Shown one piece after another: positions 1 to 7,916 of a stretch of 48,920 nucleotides of DNA. The notes beneath the pieces were generated by a model, which saw only the letters and a list, made by a program, of their open reading frames with translations, was not told the origin of the DNA and searched no databases. Within the stretch, counting starts at the first letter, position 1. The number at the start of each line of letters is the position of its first letter. This DNA is from JAGNLA01 sp964639885 (GTDB taxonomy: Bacteria > Caldisericota > Caldisericia > JAAYUI01). Location: contig CAZXEH010000015.1 of assembly GCA_964639885.1 (NCBI GenBank), positions 1 to 48,920 on the forward strand, given 5' to 3'. Position numbers and translations under genes: made by a program.

Positions 1-54
1 CGTGAAGGCGGACGCACCATCGGCGCAGGCGTCGTCACTGAGATTCTGGAGTAA
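1..54 (+). CDS. tuf: Elongation factor Tu, C-terminal end (partial)
   Basis: The window opens inside a reading frame ending REGGRTIGAGVVTEILE and TAA, the near-invariant C-terminus of EF-Tu (domain 3). EF-Tu delivers aminoacyl-tRNA to the ribosome as a GTP complex. Only 17 codons are present. Its place four bases before rpsJ is the usual fusA-tuf-rpsJ join of the str and S10 operons. Confidence 0.93.
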   Translation, partial: REGGRTIGAGVVTEILE

Positions 55-58
55 ATGA

Positions 59-367
59 ATGAACCAGCAGAAGATGCGTATCAAGCTTAGGGCCTATGAC
101 CACGTCATTTTAGACCAGTCAGCGGCCAAGATCGTGGAAACGGCAAGAAGAGCCGGTGCAAAAATTGCAGGTCCGGTTCCTCTTCCAACCTCACGCCAGG
201 TTTTCACGGTCCTTCGCGCTCCAAATACTGACAAGGATTCGCGCGAACAGTTCGAGATGAGAGTTCACAAGAGACTGCTTGACATTTTTGAACCATCAGC
301 AGAGATCACAAAAGCCCTCATGAACATCGATCTGCCGGCAGGCGTCGACATAGAGATCAAGCTCTAA
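59..367 (+). CDS. rpsJ: 30S ribosomal protein S10
   Basis: 102 residues, the usual family length, with the S10 signatures KLRAYDH near the N-terminus and the GPVPLPT loop around residues 39-45. S10 sits in the 30S head and, in its NusE role, takes part in transcription antitermination. The ATG at 59 lies 7 bases after a GGAG that overlaps the end of tuf, which supports this start over the internal Met at residue 6. It is the first gene of the S10 cluster, and no promoter is visible between tuf and rpsJ, so co-transcription with tuf is likely. Confidence 0.97.
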   Translation: MNQQKMRIKLRAYDHVILDQSAAKIVETARRAGAKIAGPVPLPTSRQVFTVLRAPNTDKDSREQFEMRVHKRLLDIFEPSAEITKALMNIDLPAGVDIEIKL

Positions 368-382
368 GACAAGGAGAATACC

Positions 383-991
383 ATGGCCAAGGGTATGATT
401 GGCAAAAAGATTGGATGCACGCAGCTTTGGGATGCAGACCAATATATGATGGTGACGGTAATCGAGAGAGTACAAAACGTCATCGTCGAACAAAAAGACA
501 AGGCAAAGCACGGCTACAGCGCCATAAAGGTCGGTTACGAACCTGTCACTGCTGACAGGCTCACAAGACCGCTCTCAGGCATCTACGCCAAGAACAATGT
601 GGCAACACACCGCTACATGATGGAATTCCGCGACATGACAGGCGACGTCGGCGCAAGCCTCGAAGTAACACAGTTTGCAGCAGGCGAGAAGGTCGATGTT
701 GTCGGAACCTCACGCGGACTTGGTTTTGCCGGCGTCATGAAGAGACACCACTTCCACGGTGACTGGGACACACACGGTGCCATGTCACACAGAAGATCGG
801 GTTCAATCGGATGCCGTCTCACCCCGGGACACGTCATCAAGGGTATGAGAATGCCTGGACGTATGGGCGGAGACAGAGTGACCCAGAAGGGTCTCAAAGT
901 AGTCAAGATCATCGAAGACAAGAATCTCATCCTGGTCAAGGGAACCATCCCCGGACCCAAGGGTGCGTATGTCGTTGTCAACGGGAAGTAG
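383..991 (+). CDS. rplC: 50S ribosomal protein L3
   Basis: 202 residues, beginning MAKGMIGKKIGCTQLW, the standard bacterial L3 start. It contains the RGLGFAGVMKRHHF and MPGRMGGDRVTQ segments that line the approach to the peptidyl-transferase centre. L3 is an early-assembly 23S-binding protein. AAGGAG precedes the ATG. Fifteen bases separate it from rpsJ and eight from rplD. Nothing in it is unusual. Confidence 0.97.
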   Translation: MAKGMIGKKIGCTQLWDADQYMMVTVIERVQNVIVEQKDKAKHGYSAIKVGYEPVTADRLTRPLSGIYAKNNVATHRYMMEFRDMTGDVGASLEVTQFAAGEKVDVVGTSRGLGFAGVMKRHHFHGDWDTHGAMSHRRSGSIGCRLTPGHVIKGMRMPGRMGGDRVTQKGLKVVKIIEDKNLILVKGTIPGPKGAYVVVNGK

Positions 992-999
992 GTTGGAAC

Positions 1000-1650
1000 A
1001 TGAATATCCCCGTATACAACAATAAGGGTGAACAGGTTAATACAGTTGAGGCTCCGGACAGGATCTGGGCAGTTGAACGCCACGGTCAGTCAGAATTCCT
1101 CAGCATTCTCCAGAGACTTGCAGGCAGCCGCAGAGGCACAGCCTCCACAAAAGTACGCGACGAAGTTCGCGGTGGTGGAAAGAAGCCATGGAGACAGAAA
1201 GGCACCGGTCGTGCACGCCACGGATCAACCACCTCGCCACTTTGGCCAGGCGGCGGCGTTGTTTTCGGACCGAAGCCAAGATCATTTGATTTCAAGATCA
1301 ACAAAAAAGAAAGAAGACTCGCCCTCTTCTCAGCCCTCTCTTCAATTGTGAAGGAAAACAGGATCAGGATAGTTGAAAACATGATCGTGGACATTCCGGC
1401 AATCGAACAGGGCAAGAGACCGAGAATCACAAAAGGTGCACTCGACAAGCTTGGCAAAAACGTCTCTTCAAAGACCCTCCTGATCTACCATCCGGAGAAG
1501 AACGGCCAGGTCAATCTCGCCCTCAACAACACAAGAGATGTCTATGCACTTTCCTACACAGCCCTCAACGTCTATGACATTCTCGACTGCAACCTTCTGG
1601 TTGTGACCGCAGAAGCCATGGAAGGAATCAAGGAGGTCTGGAATGACTGA
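1000..1650 (+). CDS. rplD: 50S ribosomal protein L4
   Basis: 216 residues from the ATG at 1000 (MNIPVYNNKGEQV). The frame is open further upstream into rplC, but this Met gives the normal L4 length and N-terminus. The exit-tunnel loop is recognisable around residues 45-90 (RRGTASTKVRDEVRGGGKKPW then GTGRARHGS). In E. coli L4 also represses the S10 operon; whether it does so here cannot be seen because the operon leader lies outside the window. Its last 8 bases overlap rplW. Confidence 0.95.
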   Translation: MNIPVYNNKGEQVNTVEAPDRIWAVERHGQSEFLSILQRLAGSRRGTASTKVRDEVRGGGKKPWRQKGTGRARHGSTTSPLWPGGGVVFGPKPRSFDFKINKKERRLALFSALSSIVKENRIRIVENMIVDIPAIEQGKRPRITKGALDKLGKNVSSKTLLIYHPEKNGQVNLALNNTRDVYALSYTALNVYDILDCNLLVVTAEAMEGIKEVWND

Positions 1651-1939
1651 GAACAGAAAGTTCACACTCATCCATCCGGTCATCTCTGAGAAGAACACCG
1701 ACCAGGAAGTGATGCACAAGTACACGTTCACAGTGACAAAGGATTCGACCAAGAAGACCATCAAGGAAGATGTCGAAAAGTTCTTCAAGGGCATCAAGGT
1801 CGAGCAGATCAATGTTCTCAGACTCCCGGGCAGAACAAAGAGAACCCGCTCTGGAACAAGAAAAACCTCTGCAGTAAAACGCGCCGTTGTCACCATCAAG
1901 AAGGGCCAGAAGATCGACATTCTGGAACAGCAAAGGTAG
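1643..1939 (+). CDS. rplW: 50S ribosomal protein L23
   Basis: 98 residues, normal for L23, with HPVISEKN near residue 10 and a basic RTKRTRSG loop around residues 63-71. L23 sits at the polypeptide exit and docks trigger factor and SRP. The ATG lies inside the rplD 3' end (8-base overlap, preceded by AAGGAGG), so translation of the two is probably coupled. Confidence 0.95.
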   Translation: MTENRKFTLIHPVISEKNTDQEVMHKYTFTVTKDSTKKTIKEDVEKFFKGIKVEQINVLRLPGRTKRTRSGTRKTSAVKRAVVTIKKGQKIDILEQQR

Positions 1940-1948
1940 GTGTAGGAG

Positions 1949-2782
1949 ATGCCAATCAAAAAATTCAAATCAATGACCGCTGGCACCAGGCACCGTGAAT
2001 CTATCATCTACAGCCAGATCACGACAAATGTTCCGGAAAAGTCACTGGTCTCGGGTCTTTCGAAAACTGCCGGACGCTCAAACGGCAAAATCGCGATCCG
2101 TCACCGTGGTGGCGGGAACAAGAGGCTCTACAGGATCATCGATTTCAAGAGGGACAAGGTCCTTCCGGGTACCGTCAAGACAATCGAATACGATCCAAAC
2201 AGATCAGCCTTCATAGCACTCATCTCATACAAAGACGGCGAGAAGAGATACATCCTGGCTCCAGAAGGAATCAAGGTCGGCGATACTGTCCTTGCATCAG
2301 AAGATGCAGACATCAAGCCGGGCAACACACTTCCGCTGATCAAGATGCCGCTTGGAACAATGGTTCACAACATCGAACTCGTCCCAGGCAGAGGCGGAGT
2401 CATGGTAAGGTCGGCAGGCTCATCGGCCCAGCTTCTCGCAAAAGAAGACGACTTCTGCCACATCAAGCTCCCATCAAACGAAGTCAGGCTCGTTCCATCA
2501 CAGTGCAGGGCAACGGTCGGTCAGGTTTCCAACTCGGATCACGAGAAGGAAAAACTTGGCAAGGCCGGCATCACCAGGCATCGTGGCTGGAGACCGACAG
2601 TTCGTGGCGCAGTCCAGAACCCAATCGACCACCCGCACGGCGGCGGATCAGGCAAGTGTCCGATCGGACATCCTGGCCCACTGACCCCGTGGGGCAAGCC
2701 GACTCGCGGCTACAAGACGCGCAATCCAAAGAAGGCCTCTGGCAAGCTGATCGTCAGAAGATCCAAAGGCAAGGGTAGGTAA
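1949..2782 (+). CDS. rplB: 50S ribosomal protein L2
   Basis: 277 residues, full length. Shows the L2 hallmarks GRSNGKIAIRHRGGGNKR in the first 60 residues and DHPHGGGSGK near the C-terminus, which includes the conserved His implicated in peptidyl-transferase function. L2 binds 23S rRNA and is needed for subunit association. It ends in the usual basic tail (RRSKGKGR). Two bases separate it from rpsS. Confidence 0.97.
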   Translation: MPIKKFKSMTAGTRHRESIIYSQITTNVPEKSLVSGLSKTAGRSNGKIAIRHRGGGNKRLYRIIDFKRDKVLPGTVKTIEYDPNRSAFIALISYKDGEKRYILAPEGIKVGDTVLASEDADIKPGNTLPLIKMPLGTMVHNIELVPGRGGVMVRSAGSSAQLLAKEDDFCHIKLPSNEVRLVPSQCRATVGQVSNSDHEKEKLGKAGITRHRGWRPTVRGAVQNPIDHPHGGGSGKCPIGHPGPLTPWGKPTRGYKTRNPKKASGKLIVRRSKGKGR

Positions 2783-2784
2783 TT

Positions 2785-3069
2785 ATGAGCAGATCATCAA
2801 AGAAACCCCCAGTAGTTGACGAAAGGCTCCAGGAGCGCATCAAGAAGATGATCGAAACCGGAGACAAAAGAGTTCTCAAGGTATGGTGCAGAAGGGCCCT
2901 CGTTACAGAAGAGATGGTCGGATTCACCATCGGCGTTCACAATGGAAAGAACCACGTCCCTGTCTACATCACCAAACCAATGGTGGGACACAGGCTCGGT
3001 GAGTACGCCGTCACCAGGAACTTCAAGGGTCACAGGCGTCCAACCGAACGCTCTACGGCCTTGACATAA
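2785..3069 (+). CDS. rpsS: 30S ribosomal protein S19
   Basis: 94 residues with the S19 signatures HNGKNHVPVYIT and MVGHRLGEYAVTR. S19 sits in the 30S head beside S13 and contacts the A-site finger of the 50S. The N-terminus (MSRSSKKPPVVDERL) is typical. The gene starts two bases after rplB and is followed by rplV in canonical order. Confidence 0.96.
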   Translation: MSRSSKKPPVVDERLQERIKKMIETGDKRVLKVWCRRALVTEEMVGFTIGVHNGKNHVPVYITKPMVGHRLGEYAVTRNFKGHRRPTERSTALT

Positions 3070-3079
3070 GAGGTGGATG

Positions 3080-3430
3080 ATGGAAGACATTAAAACCCAA
3101 AAAGCAATTCTGCGCCATGCACCGATCTCGCCGACCAAGGCAAGACTCGTAATCTGCATGATCAGAGGCAAACAGGTCGACGAGGCCGAGGCAATCCTCC
3201 GCGCCCTCCCGCACAAGGCAGCAAAGCTCATTCTCAAGGTTCTCAAGTCAGCAGCAGCAAACGCAGTTCACAATGCAAACGCTGACAGGGACGCACTCAA
3301 GGTCTCAAAGGCCTACATCAACATGGCAACCCCATGGAGAAGAGTGCAGCCAAGAGGTATGGGCAGAGCAGATGGCATCAAGAAAAGAACAAGCCATATC
3401 TGCGTTGAAGTGGCCCCGGAGGTGGAGTGA
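3080..3430 (+). CDS. rplV: 50S ribosomal protein L22
   Basis: 116 residues from the ATG at 3080. An in-frame ATG directly before it (3077) is only 3 bases from the GAGG, so the second Met is better spaced. Contains ISPTKARLV near residue 17 and the tunnel hairpin WRRVQPRGMGRADGIKKR, the part that lines the peptide exit tunnel and where macrolide-resistance changes occur in other bacteria. The stop overlaps the rpsC start (TGATG). Confidence 0.95.
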   Translation: MEDIKTQKAILRHAPISPTKARLVICMIRGKQVDEAEAILRALPHKAAKLILKVLKSAAANAVHNANADRDALKVSKAYINMATPWRRVQPRGMGRADGIKKRTSHICVEVAPEVE

Positions 3431-4092
3431 TGGGACAGAAAGTACATCCATACGGCTTCAGGCTCGGAGTCATCCAGCCGTGGAAATCAAACTGGTTCTG
3501 CGCCAAAGACGAGGACTTCAAGAAGTTCATCAGCGAAGACACAGCAATCAGGAAAGCCGTTGAAGAGCTTGGCATGGATGCCGGTGTTGCAGATTGCATC
3601 ATCGAAAGGCGTGCAGCTGAGGTCAGGGTCATCATCATGACCGCAAAACCAGGCATCGTCATCGGAAGAAAAGGCGCTTCAGCCGACAAGCTCAAGGCAA
3701 AACTCCAGGGACTCATCTCTGCAAAGAACCTTAAGCTCGACATCGTCGAGATGAGGAGTCCGGATCTCAACGCAAAGCTCCTTGGTGAGTGGATTGCGGA
3801 CCAGGTCCTCAAGAGAATCCCATACAAGAGAGCAATGAAGCAGGCATTGGCAAGAGCCGTCAAGTCAGGTGCCAGAGGCATCAAGATCATGGCATCAGGT
3901 CGTCTCGCCGGTGCGGAAATTGCCCGCGAAGAGTGGTTCAGGGAAGGTCGCGTCCCCCTTCACACACTGAAGGCAGACATCGACTTCCACATCACCCACT
4001 GCACAACGAAGTTCGGCGTTATCGGCATCAAAGTCTGGGTCTACAAATCGGACAAGCCAACCGACGGTCCTTACGCCCAGAGAAGAAGTTAG
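3430..4092 (+). CDS. rpsC: 30S ribosomal protein S3
   Basis: 220 residues beginning MGQKVHPYGFRLG, the classic S3 start. A GTG immediately upstream (3427) keeps the frame open but is unlikely. A KH RNA-binding domain is shown by GIVIGRKGA, with the GxxG loop at residues 79-82. S3 helps form the mRNA entry channel. The C-terminal S3 domain (FREGRVPLHTLKADIDF) is complete. Start and rplV stop share one base. Confidence 0.97.
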   Translation: MGQKVHPYGFRLGVIQPWKSNWFCAKDEDFKKFISEDTAIRKAVEELGMDAGVADCIIERRAAEVRVIIMTAKPGIVIGRKGASADKLKAKLQGLISAKNLKLDIVEMRSPDLNAKLLGEWIADQVLKRIPYKRAMKQALARAVKSGARGIKIMASGRLAGAEIAREEWFREGRVPLHTLKADIDFHITHCTTKFGVIGIKVWVYKSDKPTDGPYAQRRS

Positions 4093-4099
4093 GTGAAAC

Positions 4100-4528
4100 A
4101 TGTTGCAGCCAGAGAGAACTAAATATAGAAAACAACAGAGAGGAAGAATGAGGGGCCTTGCAAAGGGCGGAACAACTCTCGCTTTTGGTGACTACGGTGT
4201 CCAGGCACTCGAGTGTTCATGGATCACAGCACGCCAGATCGAAGCAGTCCGTCTTGCAGTAACCTCAAGAATCCCAAAGACTGGCAAGCTTTGGATCAGA
4301 ATCTTCCCGGACAAGCCGATCTCCAAAAAGCCGCTTGAGTCAAGAATGGGTAAGGGTAAAGCCGACACCGAGCAGTGGGTAGCCGTCGTAAAGCCGGGAC
4401 GCATGCTCGTCGAGTTCAACGGATGCGATGAAGAGACAGCAAGAAGAACCATCCGCATCGCCGGCTCGAAGCTCCCGATCCGCACAAGGTTTGTCTCAAG
4501 ACAGACTGAGCAGGAGGCCGCACTATGA
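4100..4528 (+). CDS. rplP: 50S ribosomal protein L16
   Basis: 142 residues, beginning MLQPERTKYRKQQRGRMRG, the normal bacterial L16 start, with the later MGKGKADTEQWVAVVKPGR segment around residues 81-99. L16 organises the A-site region of the 50S subunit. The last four bases (ATGA) are the start of rpmC, indicating translational coupling. Confidence 0.97.
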   Translation: MLQPERTKYRKQQRGRMRGLAKGGTTLAFGDYGVQALECSWITARQIEAVRLAVTSRIPKTGKLWIRIFPDKPISKKPLESRMGKGKADTEQWVAVVKPGRMLVEFNGCDEETARRTIRIAGSKLPIRTRFVSRQTEQEAAL

Positions 4529-4725
4529 AGAAAGAAAAAATCAAGGGAATGACATTGCCCGAGATGGAGACCGAACTTAAAAAGCTGGAGATGGAGAGGG
4601 TCAAGCTCGTTTTCAAACACAAAAACCGCCAGCTTGACAAGGTAATGAAGCTTCGCGAAGTCAAACTCGACATCGCAAGACTCAAAACCTTCATCCCTCA
4701 GAAAGAGAAGGGAATCCTGCAATGA
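4525..4725 (+). CDS. rpmC: 50S ribosomal protein L29
   Basis: 66 residues with the two-helix L29 pattern: MKKEKIKGMTLPEMETELKKL, then the RQLDKVMKLREVKLDIARLKT region that matches the family signature. It binds near the exit tunnel beside L23. Both ends overlap neighbours by ATGA (rplP before, rpsQ after). Confidence 0.94.
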   Translation: MKKEKIKGMTLPEMETELKKLEMERVKLVFKHKNRQLDKVMKLREVKLDIARLKTFIPQKEKGILQ

Positions 4726-5003
4726 GCGCAGAAGTAGAAAAGATTATTATCAGAAGGACCGGCAGGGTGGTCTCCGACAAGATGGAAAAGACTGTGGTTG
4801 TCGCAGTTGAAAGGATGTTCGAACATCCCATCTACAAGAAGAGAATCAGAAGAACCACCAAGTACTTTGTCCACGACAAAAAAAATGAAGCAAAAACAGG
4901 CGATCTCGTTGAGTTCATCGATTGCAGGCCAATTTCAAAGAACTGCCATTGGCGTCTCGTCAGAATCGTTGAAAAAGCTCCTGAATCCGAGGTGAGAAAA
5001 TGA
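4722..5003 (+). CDS. rpsQ: 30S ribosomal protein S17
   Basis: 93 residues with GRVVSDKMEKTVVVAVER and HPIYKKRIRRTTKY, the family's OB-fold core, followed by DCRPISKNCHWRLVRIVEKA. S17 is a primary 16S rRNA binder. The first six or so residues (MSAEVEK) are a little longer than in many homologues. It overlaps rpmC and rplN by four bases each. Confidence 0.95.
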   Translation: MSAEVEKIIIRRTGRVVSDKMEKTVVVAVERMFEHPIYKKRIRRTTKYFVHDKKNEAKTGDLVEFIDCRPISKNCHWRLVRIVEKAPESEVRK

Positions 5004-5368
5004 TTCTCCCGTATTCAAGACTTAAAGTGGCTGACAATTCAGGCGCTAGAATCATCCGTGTCATCCGCGTAATGGGTGGCGGAAACAAGGAATACGCTTT
5101 TGTTGGCGACCAGATCAAGGTGTCAATCAAGGATGCCATCCCGAACTCAGCAATCAAAAAGGGAACCATCGAAACGGCAGTCATCGTCAGGACAAGTCAT
5201 GCAGTCGTCAGAAGAGACGGCTCCAGGGTCAGGTTCGACGACAATGCAGCTGTCATTATCGACAAGGATGGCAACCCGAAGGGTACCCGCATCTTCGGAC
5301 CGGTCTGCAGGGAACTGCGTGACAAGGGTTACATGAAGATCATCTCGCTTGCACCGGAGGTGGTGTGA
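5000..5368 (+). CDS. rplN: 50S ribosomal protein L14
   Basis: 122 residues, standard length, with LKVADNSGARIIRVIRV at the N-terminus and GTRIFGPVCRELRDKGYMKIISLAPEVV at the C-terminus read in two halves. L14 contacts 16S helix 14 and is the docking site for the silencing factor RsfS in other bacteria. It begins the spc part of the cluster but is fused by ATGA overlap to rpsQ, so S10 and spc are one transcription unit here. Confidence 0.97.
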   Translation: MILPYSRLKVADNSGARIIRVIRVMGGGNKEYAFVGDQIKVSIKDAIPNSAIKKGTIETAVIVRTSHAVVRRDGSRVRFDDNAAVIIDKDGNPKGTRIFGPVCRELRDKGYMKIISLAPEVV

Positions 5369-5709
5369 TGCAGACAGAACCAAAGAAATATCTCACAATC
5401 AAAAAAGGTGACCTGGTAAAGGTCATCGCCGGCAAGTCAAAAGGCAGAACCGGAAGGGTCAAGGAAGTCATTTCCGAAACCGAGAGAGTGGTTGTAGAGA
5501 ATGCAAACATGATGACGAAAGTCACTCGTCCGACTCAGAAGCAGCCGAGACGCGACTTCATTAAGTTGGAAGCCCCACTTCATCGCTCAAACGTGATGCT
5601 TGTGTGCCCCAACTGCAAAAAAGTCACCAGGACAGCATATGATGTACTTCCAGACGGTAAAAGAGTCAGGAAATGCACCCATTGCCATGCCCAGGTAGAC
5701 AAAGCTTGA
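5368..5709 (+). CDS. rplX: 50S ribosomal protein L24 with zinc ribbon
   Basis: 113 residues from ATG 5368, sharing one base with the rplN stop; a GTG just upstream is in frame but gives no better start. The KOW motif is at residues 12-35 (KKGDLVKVIAGKSKGRTGRV). The C-terminal part carries two cysteine pairs, C80-x2-C83 and C103-x2-C106, forming a probable zinc ribbon. Many L24 proteins have lost these cysteines. L24 initiates 50S assembly. Confidence 0.95.
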   Translation: MQTEPKKYLTIKKGDLVKVIAGKSKGRTGRVKEVISETERVVVENANMMTKVTRPTQKQPRRDFIKLEAPLHRSNVMLVCPNCKKVTRTAYDVLPDGKRVRKCTHCHAQVDKA

Positions 5710-5720
5710 GGTAAATGAAA

Positions 5721-6365
5721 ATGGCAGAAGCGAAACCGGCTGCAAAGCCACAGGCAAAAGGAAAAGGTACAGTAGCGGTCAAGGGTGGCGTCGCTGAGGC
5801 GATGAAGACCAAGACGTTCCCGCCACAGCCCTACACGGACAAGTACCAAAAGGATGTCGTTCCGGCGCTCATGAAGCGTTTCAAGTTCGACAATGTGATG
5901 ATGGTTCCAAGAATCATGAAGATCACGGTCAACCGTGGTGTTGGTGAGTACGTTGTGAACCCGAAGTCAATGGATTCAACCGTTGACGAAATCTTCCTGA
6001 TCACCGGTCAGAGACCGTCCATCAGGAAAGCAAAGAAGTCAATCGCCAACTTCAAAATCAGGATCGGCAACCCGATCGGATGCATGGTGACGCTTCGTGG
6101 CAAGAGAATGTACGCATTCGCCCAGAAGCTGTGTGAAGTTGCTCTCCCGCGTATCAGGGACTTCAAGGGTCTCTCACCGCACGCCTTTGACGGCAGGGGC
6201 AACTACACCTTCGGCATCAAAGAACAGCTCATTTTCCCGGAAATCGACTACGACAAGGTAGACAAGACCCGTGGATTCAATGTAAGCATCTGCACATCAG
6301 CAAGGACTGACGAGGAATGCAAGGCTCTGCTCGAGCTCATGGGTTTCCCGTTCAGGGAGAGATAA
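5721..6365 (+). CDS. rplE: 50S ribosomal protein L5 with N-terminal extension
   Basis: 214 residues from ATG 5721, 9 bases after GAGG; the in-frame ATG at 5715 is only 3 bases from it. The L5 body starts at about residue 38 with YTDKYQKDVVPALMKRF, the usual position 3-5 of L5, and continues with VNRGVGEY and the PEIDYDKVD segment. The preceding ~35 residues are an Ala/Lys/Pro-rich tail (AKPAAKPQAKGKG) absent from ordinary L5. L5 binds 5S rRNA and contacts P-site tRNA. Confidence 0.93.
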   Translation: MAEAKPAAKPQAKGKGTVAVKGGVAEAMKTKTFPPQPYTDKYQKDVVPALMKRFKFDNVMMVPRIMKITVNRGVGEYVVNPKSMDSTVDEIFLITGQRPSIRKAKKSIANFKIRIGNPIGCMVTLRGKRMYAFAQKLCEVALPRIRDFKGLSPHAFDGRGNYTFGIKEQLIFPEIDYDKVDKTRGFNVSICTSARTDEECKALLELMGFPFRER

Positions 6366-6375
6366 GGAGCAGGCG

Positions 6376-6561
6376 ATGGCAAGACTCGCAATGATTAACA
6401 AGTCAAACAGAAAGCCAAAATTCTCTACAAGGCACAAGAACCGCTGCCAGATCTGCGGCAGACCGCGTGCGTATTACGGCAAGTTCGGCCTTTGCAGACT
6501 CTGCCTGCGCAAACTCGCCAATGAAGGCAAGATTCCAGGTCTTGTCAAGGCTTCGTGGTAG
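6376..6561 (+). CDS. rpsZ: 30S ribosomal protein S14, zinc-binding short type
   Basis: 61 residues, the short zinc form (S14p/uS14 type Z), with C24-x2-C27 and C40-x2-C43. It belongs to the 30S head and is a late-assembling protein. The short Zn form at the spc locus is the ancestral arrangement. AAGGAG lies upstream, and gaps to neighbours are 10 and 12 bases. Confidence 0.96.
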   Translation: MARLAMINKSNRKPKFSTRHKNRCQICGRPRAYYGKFGLCRLCLRKLANEGKIPGLVKASW

Positions 6562-6573
6562 GGGAGGAGAATC

Positions 6574-6972
6574 ATGGTATCAGATCCAATTGCAGACATG
6601 ATCATCCGCATCAAGAACGCCAACTTGACAAAGACGGCTACAGTTCTGGTTCCGCATTCGACGGTAAAGGAAGAGATTGCAAGAGTTCTTCAGACAACCG
6701 GATTCATCGCTGAGTACCAGATGCAGGAAATCGGCAACCACAAGAACTTGAGAATCTTCCTCAAGTTCAACGGTTCAACAAAGGAACGCGTCATCACAGA
6801 CTTCAAGCGCGTGAGCAAATGCGGCAGAAGATATTACGTCGCAGCAGACGCAATTCCGAAAGTGCTTCGCGGCATGGGCGTGGTAATCATGAGCACCTCA
6901 AAAGGCATCATGACTGGCCACGAAGCCGCAAAGCTTCACCAGGGCGGCGAAGTGATCGCCTATGTCTGGTAG
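6574..6972 (+). CDS. rpsH: 30S ribosomal protein S8
   Basis: 132 residues with the S8 N-terminus (DPIADMIIRIKNAN) and C-terminal signature GMGVVIMSTSKGIMTGHEA. S8 binds the central domain of 16S rRNA and, in E. coli, represses spc-operon translation at the rplE start; no equivalent mRNA target was identified by eye here. Spacing to rpsZ is 12 bases, with GGAGGAG before the ATG. Confidence 0.97.
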   Translation: MVSDPIADMIIRIKNANLTKTATVLVPHSTVKEEIARVLQTTGFIAEYQMQEIGNHKNLRIFLKFNGSTKERVITDFKRVSKCGRRYYVAADAIPKVLRGMGVVIMSTSKGIMTGHEAAKLHQGGEVIAYVW

Positions 6973-6981
6973 GAGGCAAGC

Positions 6982-7545
6982 ATGTCACGAGTAGGCAAGA
7001 AACCAATTACAATCGCAAAGGGTGTTGATGTCACAGTCGACAAACTCCCGGGACCAGGCTACAAGGTTGTGGTCAAGGGACCAAAGGGTCAGCTCTCAAG
7101 AGAATTCCCGCATGACAAGATCAAGATCACAATGGATGCCGGAACAATCACCGTCGAAAGGCTTTCAAACCTCAAGTCGGCACAGCAGCTTCACGGCACT
7201 GTGAGAGCACACATCAACAACATGGTCACAGGTGTATCGACAGGCTTCAAGAAGCTCCTTCTCCTGACCGGCGTCGGATACAGGGCTGCAGCACAGGGCG
7301 ACAAGATCACATTCACCCTCGGCTACTCCCATCCGATCGAAGTCAAGGTTCCATCGGAGCTCAAGGTTGCCACCCCTAAGGAAAACAGGGTTGAAGTTGA
7401 AGGATACGACAAGGAACTCCTTGGCGCCTTCTGCCACAAGCTCAGATACCTCAGGGATCCGAACCCGTATTCAGCCAAGGGTGTCAGCTATGACGGCGAG
7501 ATCATCAGACGCAAGCCTGGCAAGACAATGACCAAAGGAGCGTAG
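6982..7545 (+). CDS. rplF: 50S ribosomal protein L6
   Basis: 187 residues, two L6 repeats; begins MSRVGKKPI and carries the C-terminal signature EVEGYDKELLGAFCHKLR followed by NPYSAKGVSYDGEIIRRKPGK. L6 binds near the sarcin-ricin loop and factor-binding site. Nine bases follow rpsH, two precede rplR. Confidence 0.97.
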   Translation: MSRVGKKPITIAKGVDVTVDKLPGPGYKVVVKGPKGQLSREFPHDKIKITMDAGTITVERLSNLKSAQQLHGTVRAHINNMVTGVSTGFKKLLLLTGVGYRAAAQGDKITFTLGYSHPIEVKVPSELKVATPKENRVEVEGYDKELLGAFCHKLRYLRDPNPYSAKGVSYDGEIIRRKPGKTMTKGA

Positions 7546-7547
7546 AG

Positions 7548-7907
7548 ATGTACGAGCAGTATAACAGGAATGCCGAACGCCTCAGAAGAAAATCGGCAAT
7601 CAGGAAGAAAGTGGTTGGAACACCGGAACGTCCAAGGCTCGCAGTTTTCAGAAGCCTTGCCCACATCAGTGTTCAGGTCATCGATGACATCGCTGGCAAG
7701 ACTCTTCTCTCCGTTAGCTCAGGCTCCAAGGAAATGGGTCTTAAGGGCAAGAACATTGAAGCAGCAAAAAAGGTTGGTCAGGCAGTGGCTAAAAAGGCCA
7801 TTGAAATCGGAATCACCCAGGTGGTTTTCGATCGCTCGGGCTATCTTTATCACGGCAGGATCAAGGCTCTGGCTGACTCAGCCAGGGAAGCCGGTCTGAA
7901 GTTCTAG
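7548..7907 (+). CDS. rplR: 50S ribosomal protein L18
   Basis: 119 residues with a basic N-terminus (RNAERLRRKSAIRKK) and RPRLAVFRSLAHISVQVIDD, the 5S rRNA-binding L18 core; ends with the family pattern FDRSGYLYHGRIKALADSAREAGLKF read in pieces. Works with L5 to anchor 5S rRNA in the central protuberance. Start follows GGAG in the rplF 3' end. Confidence 0.96.
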   Translation: MYEQYNRNAERLRRKSAIRKKVVGTPERPRLAVFRSLAHISVQVIDDIAGKTLLSVSSGSKEMGLKGKNIEAAKKVGQAVAKKAIEIGITQVVFDRSGYLYHGRIKALADSAREAGLKF

Positions 7908-7916
7908 GAGGTCGAG

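Noticed and set aside
1468..2007. Long minus-strand open frame (179 codons) opposite rplD-rplW-rplB, and similar ones across the ribosomal cluster
   Set aside because: It mirrors conserved genes on the other strand, has no ribosome site and a composition expected of antisense frames.
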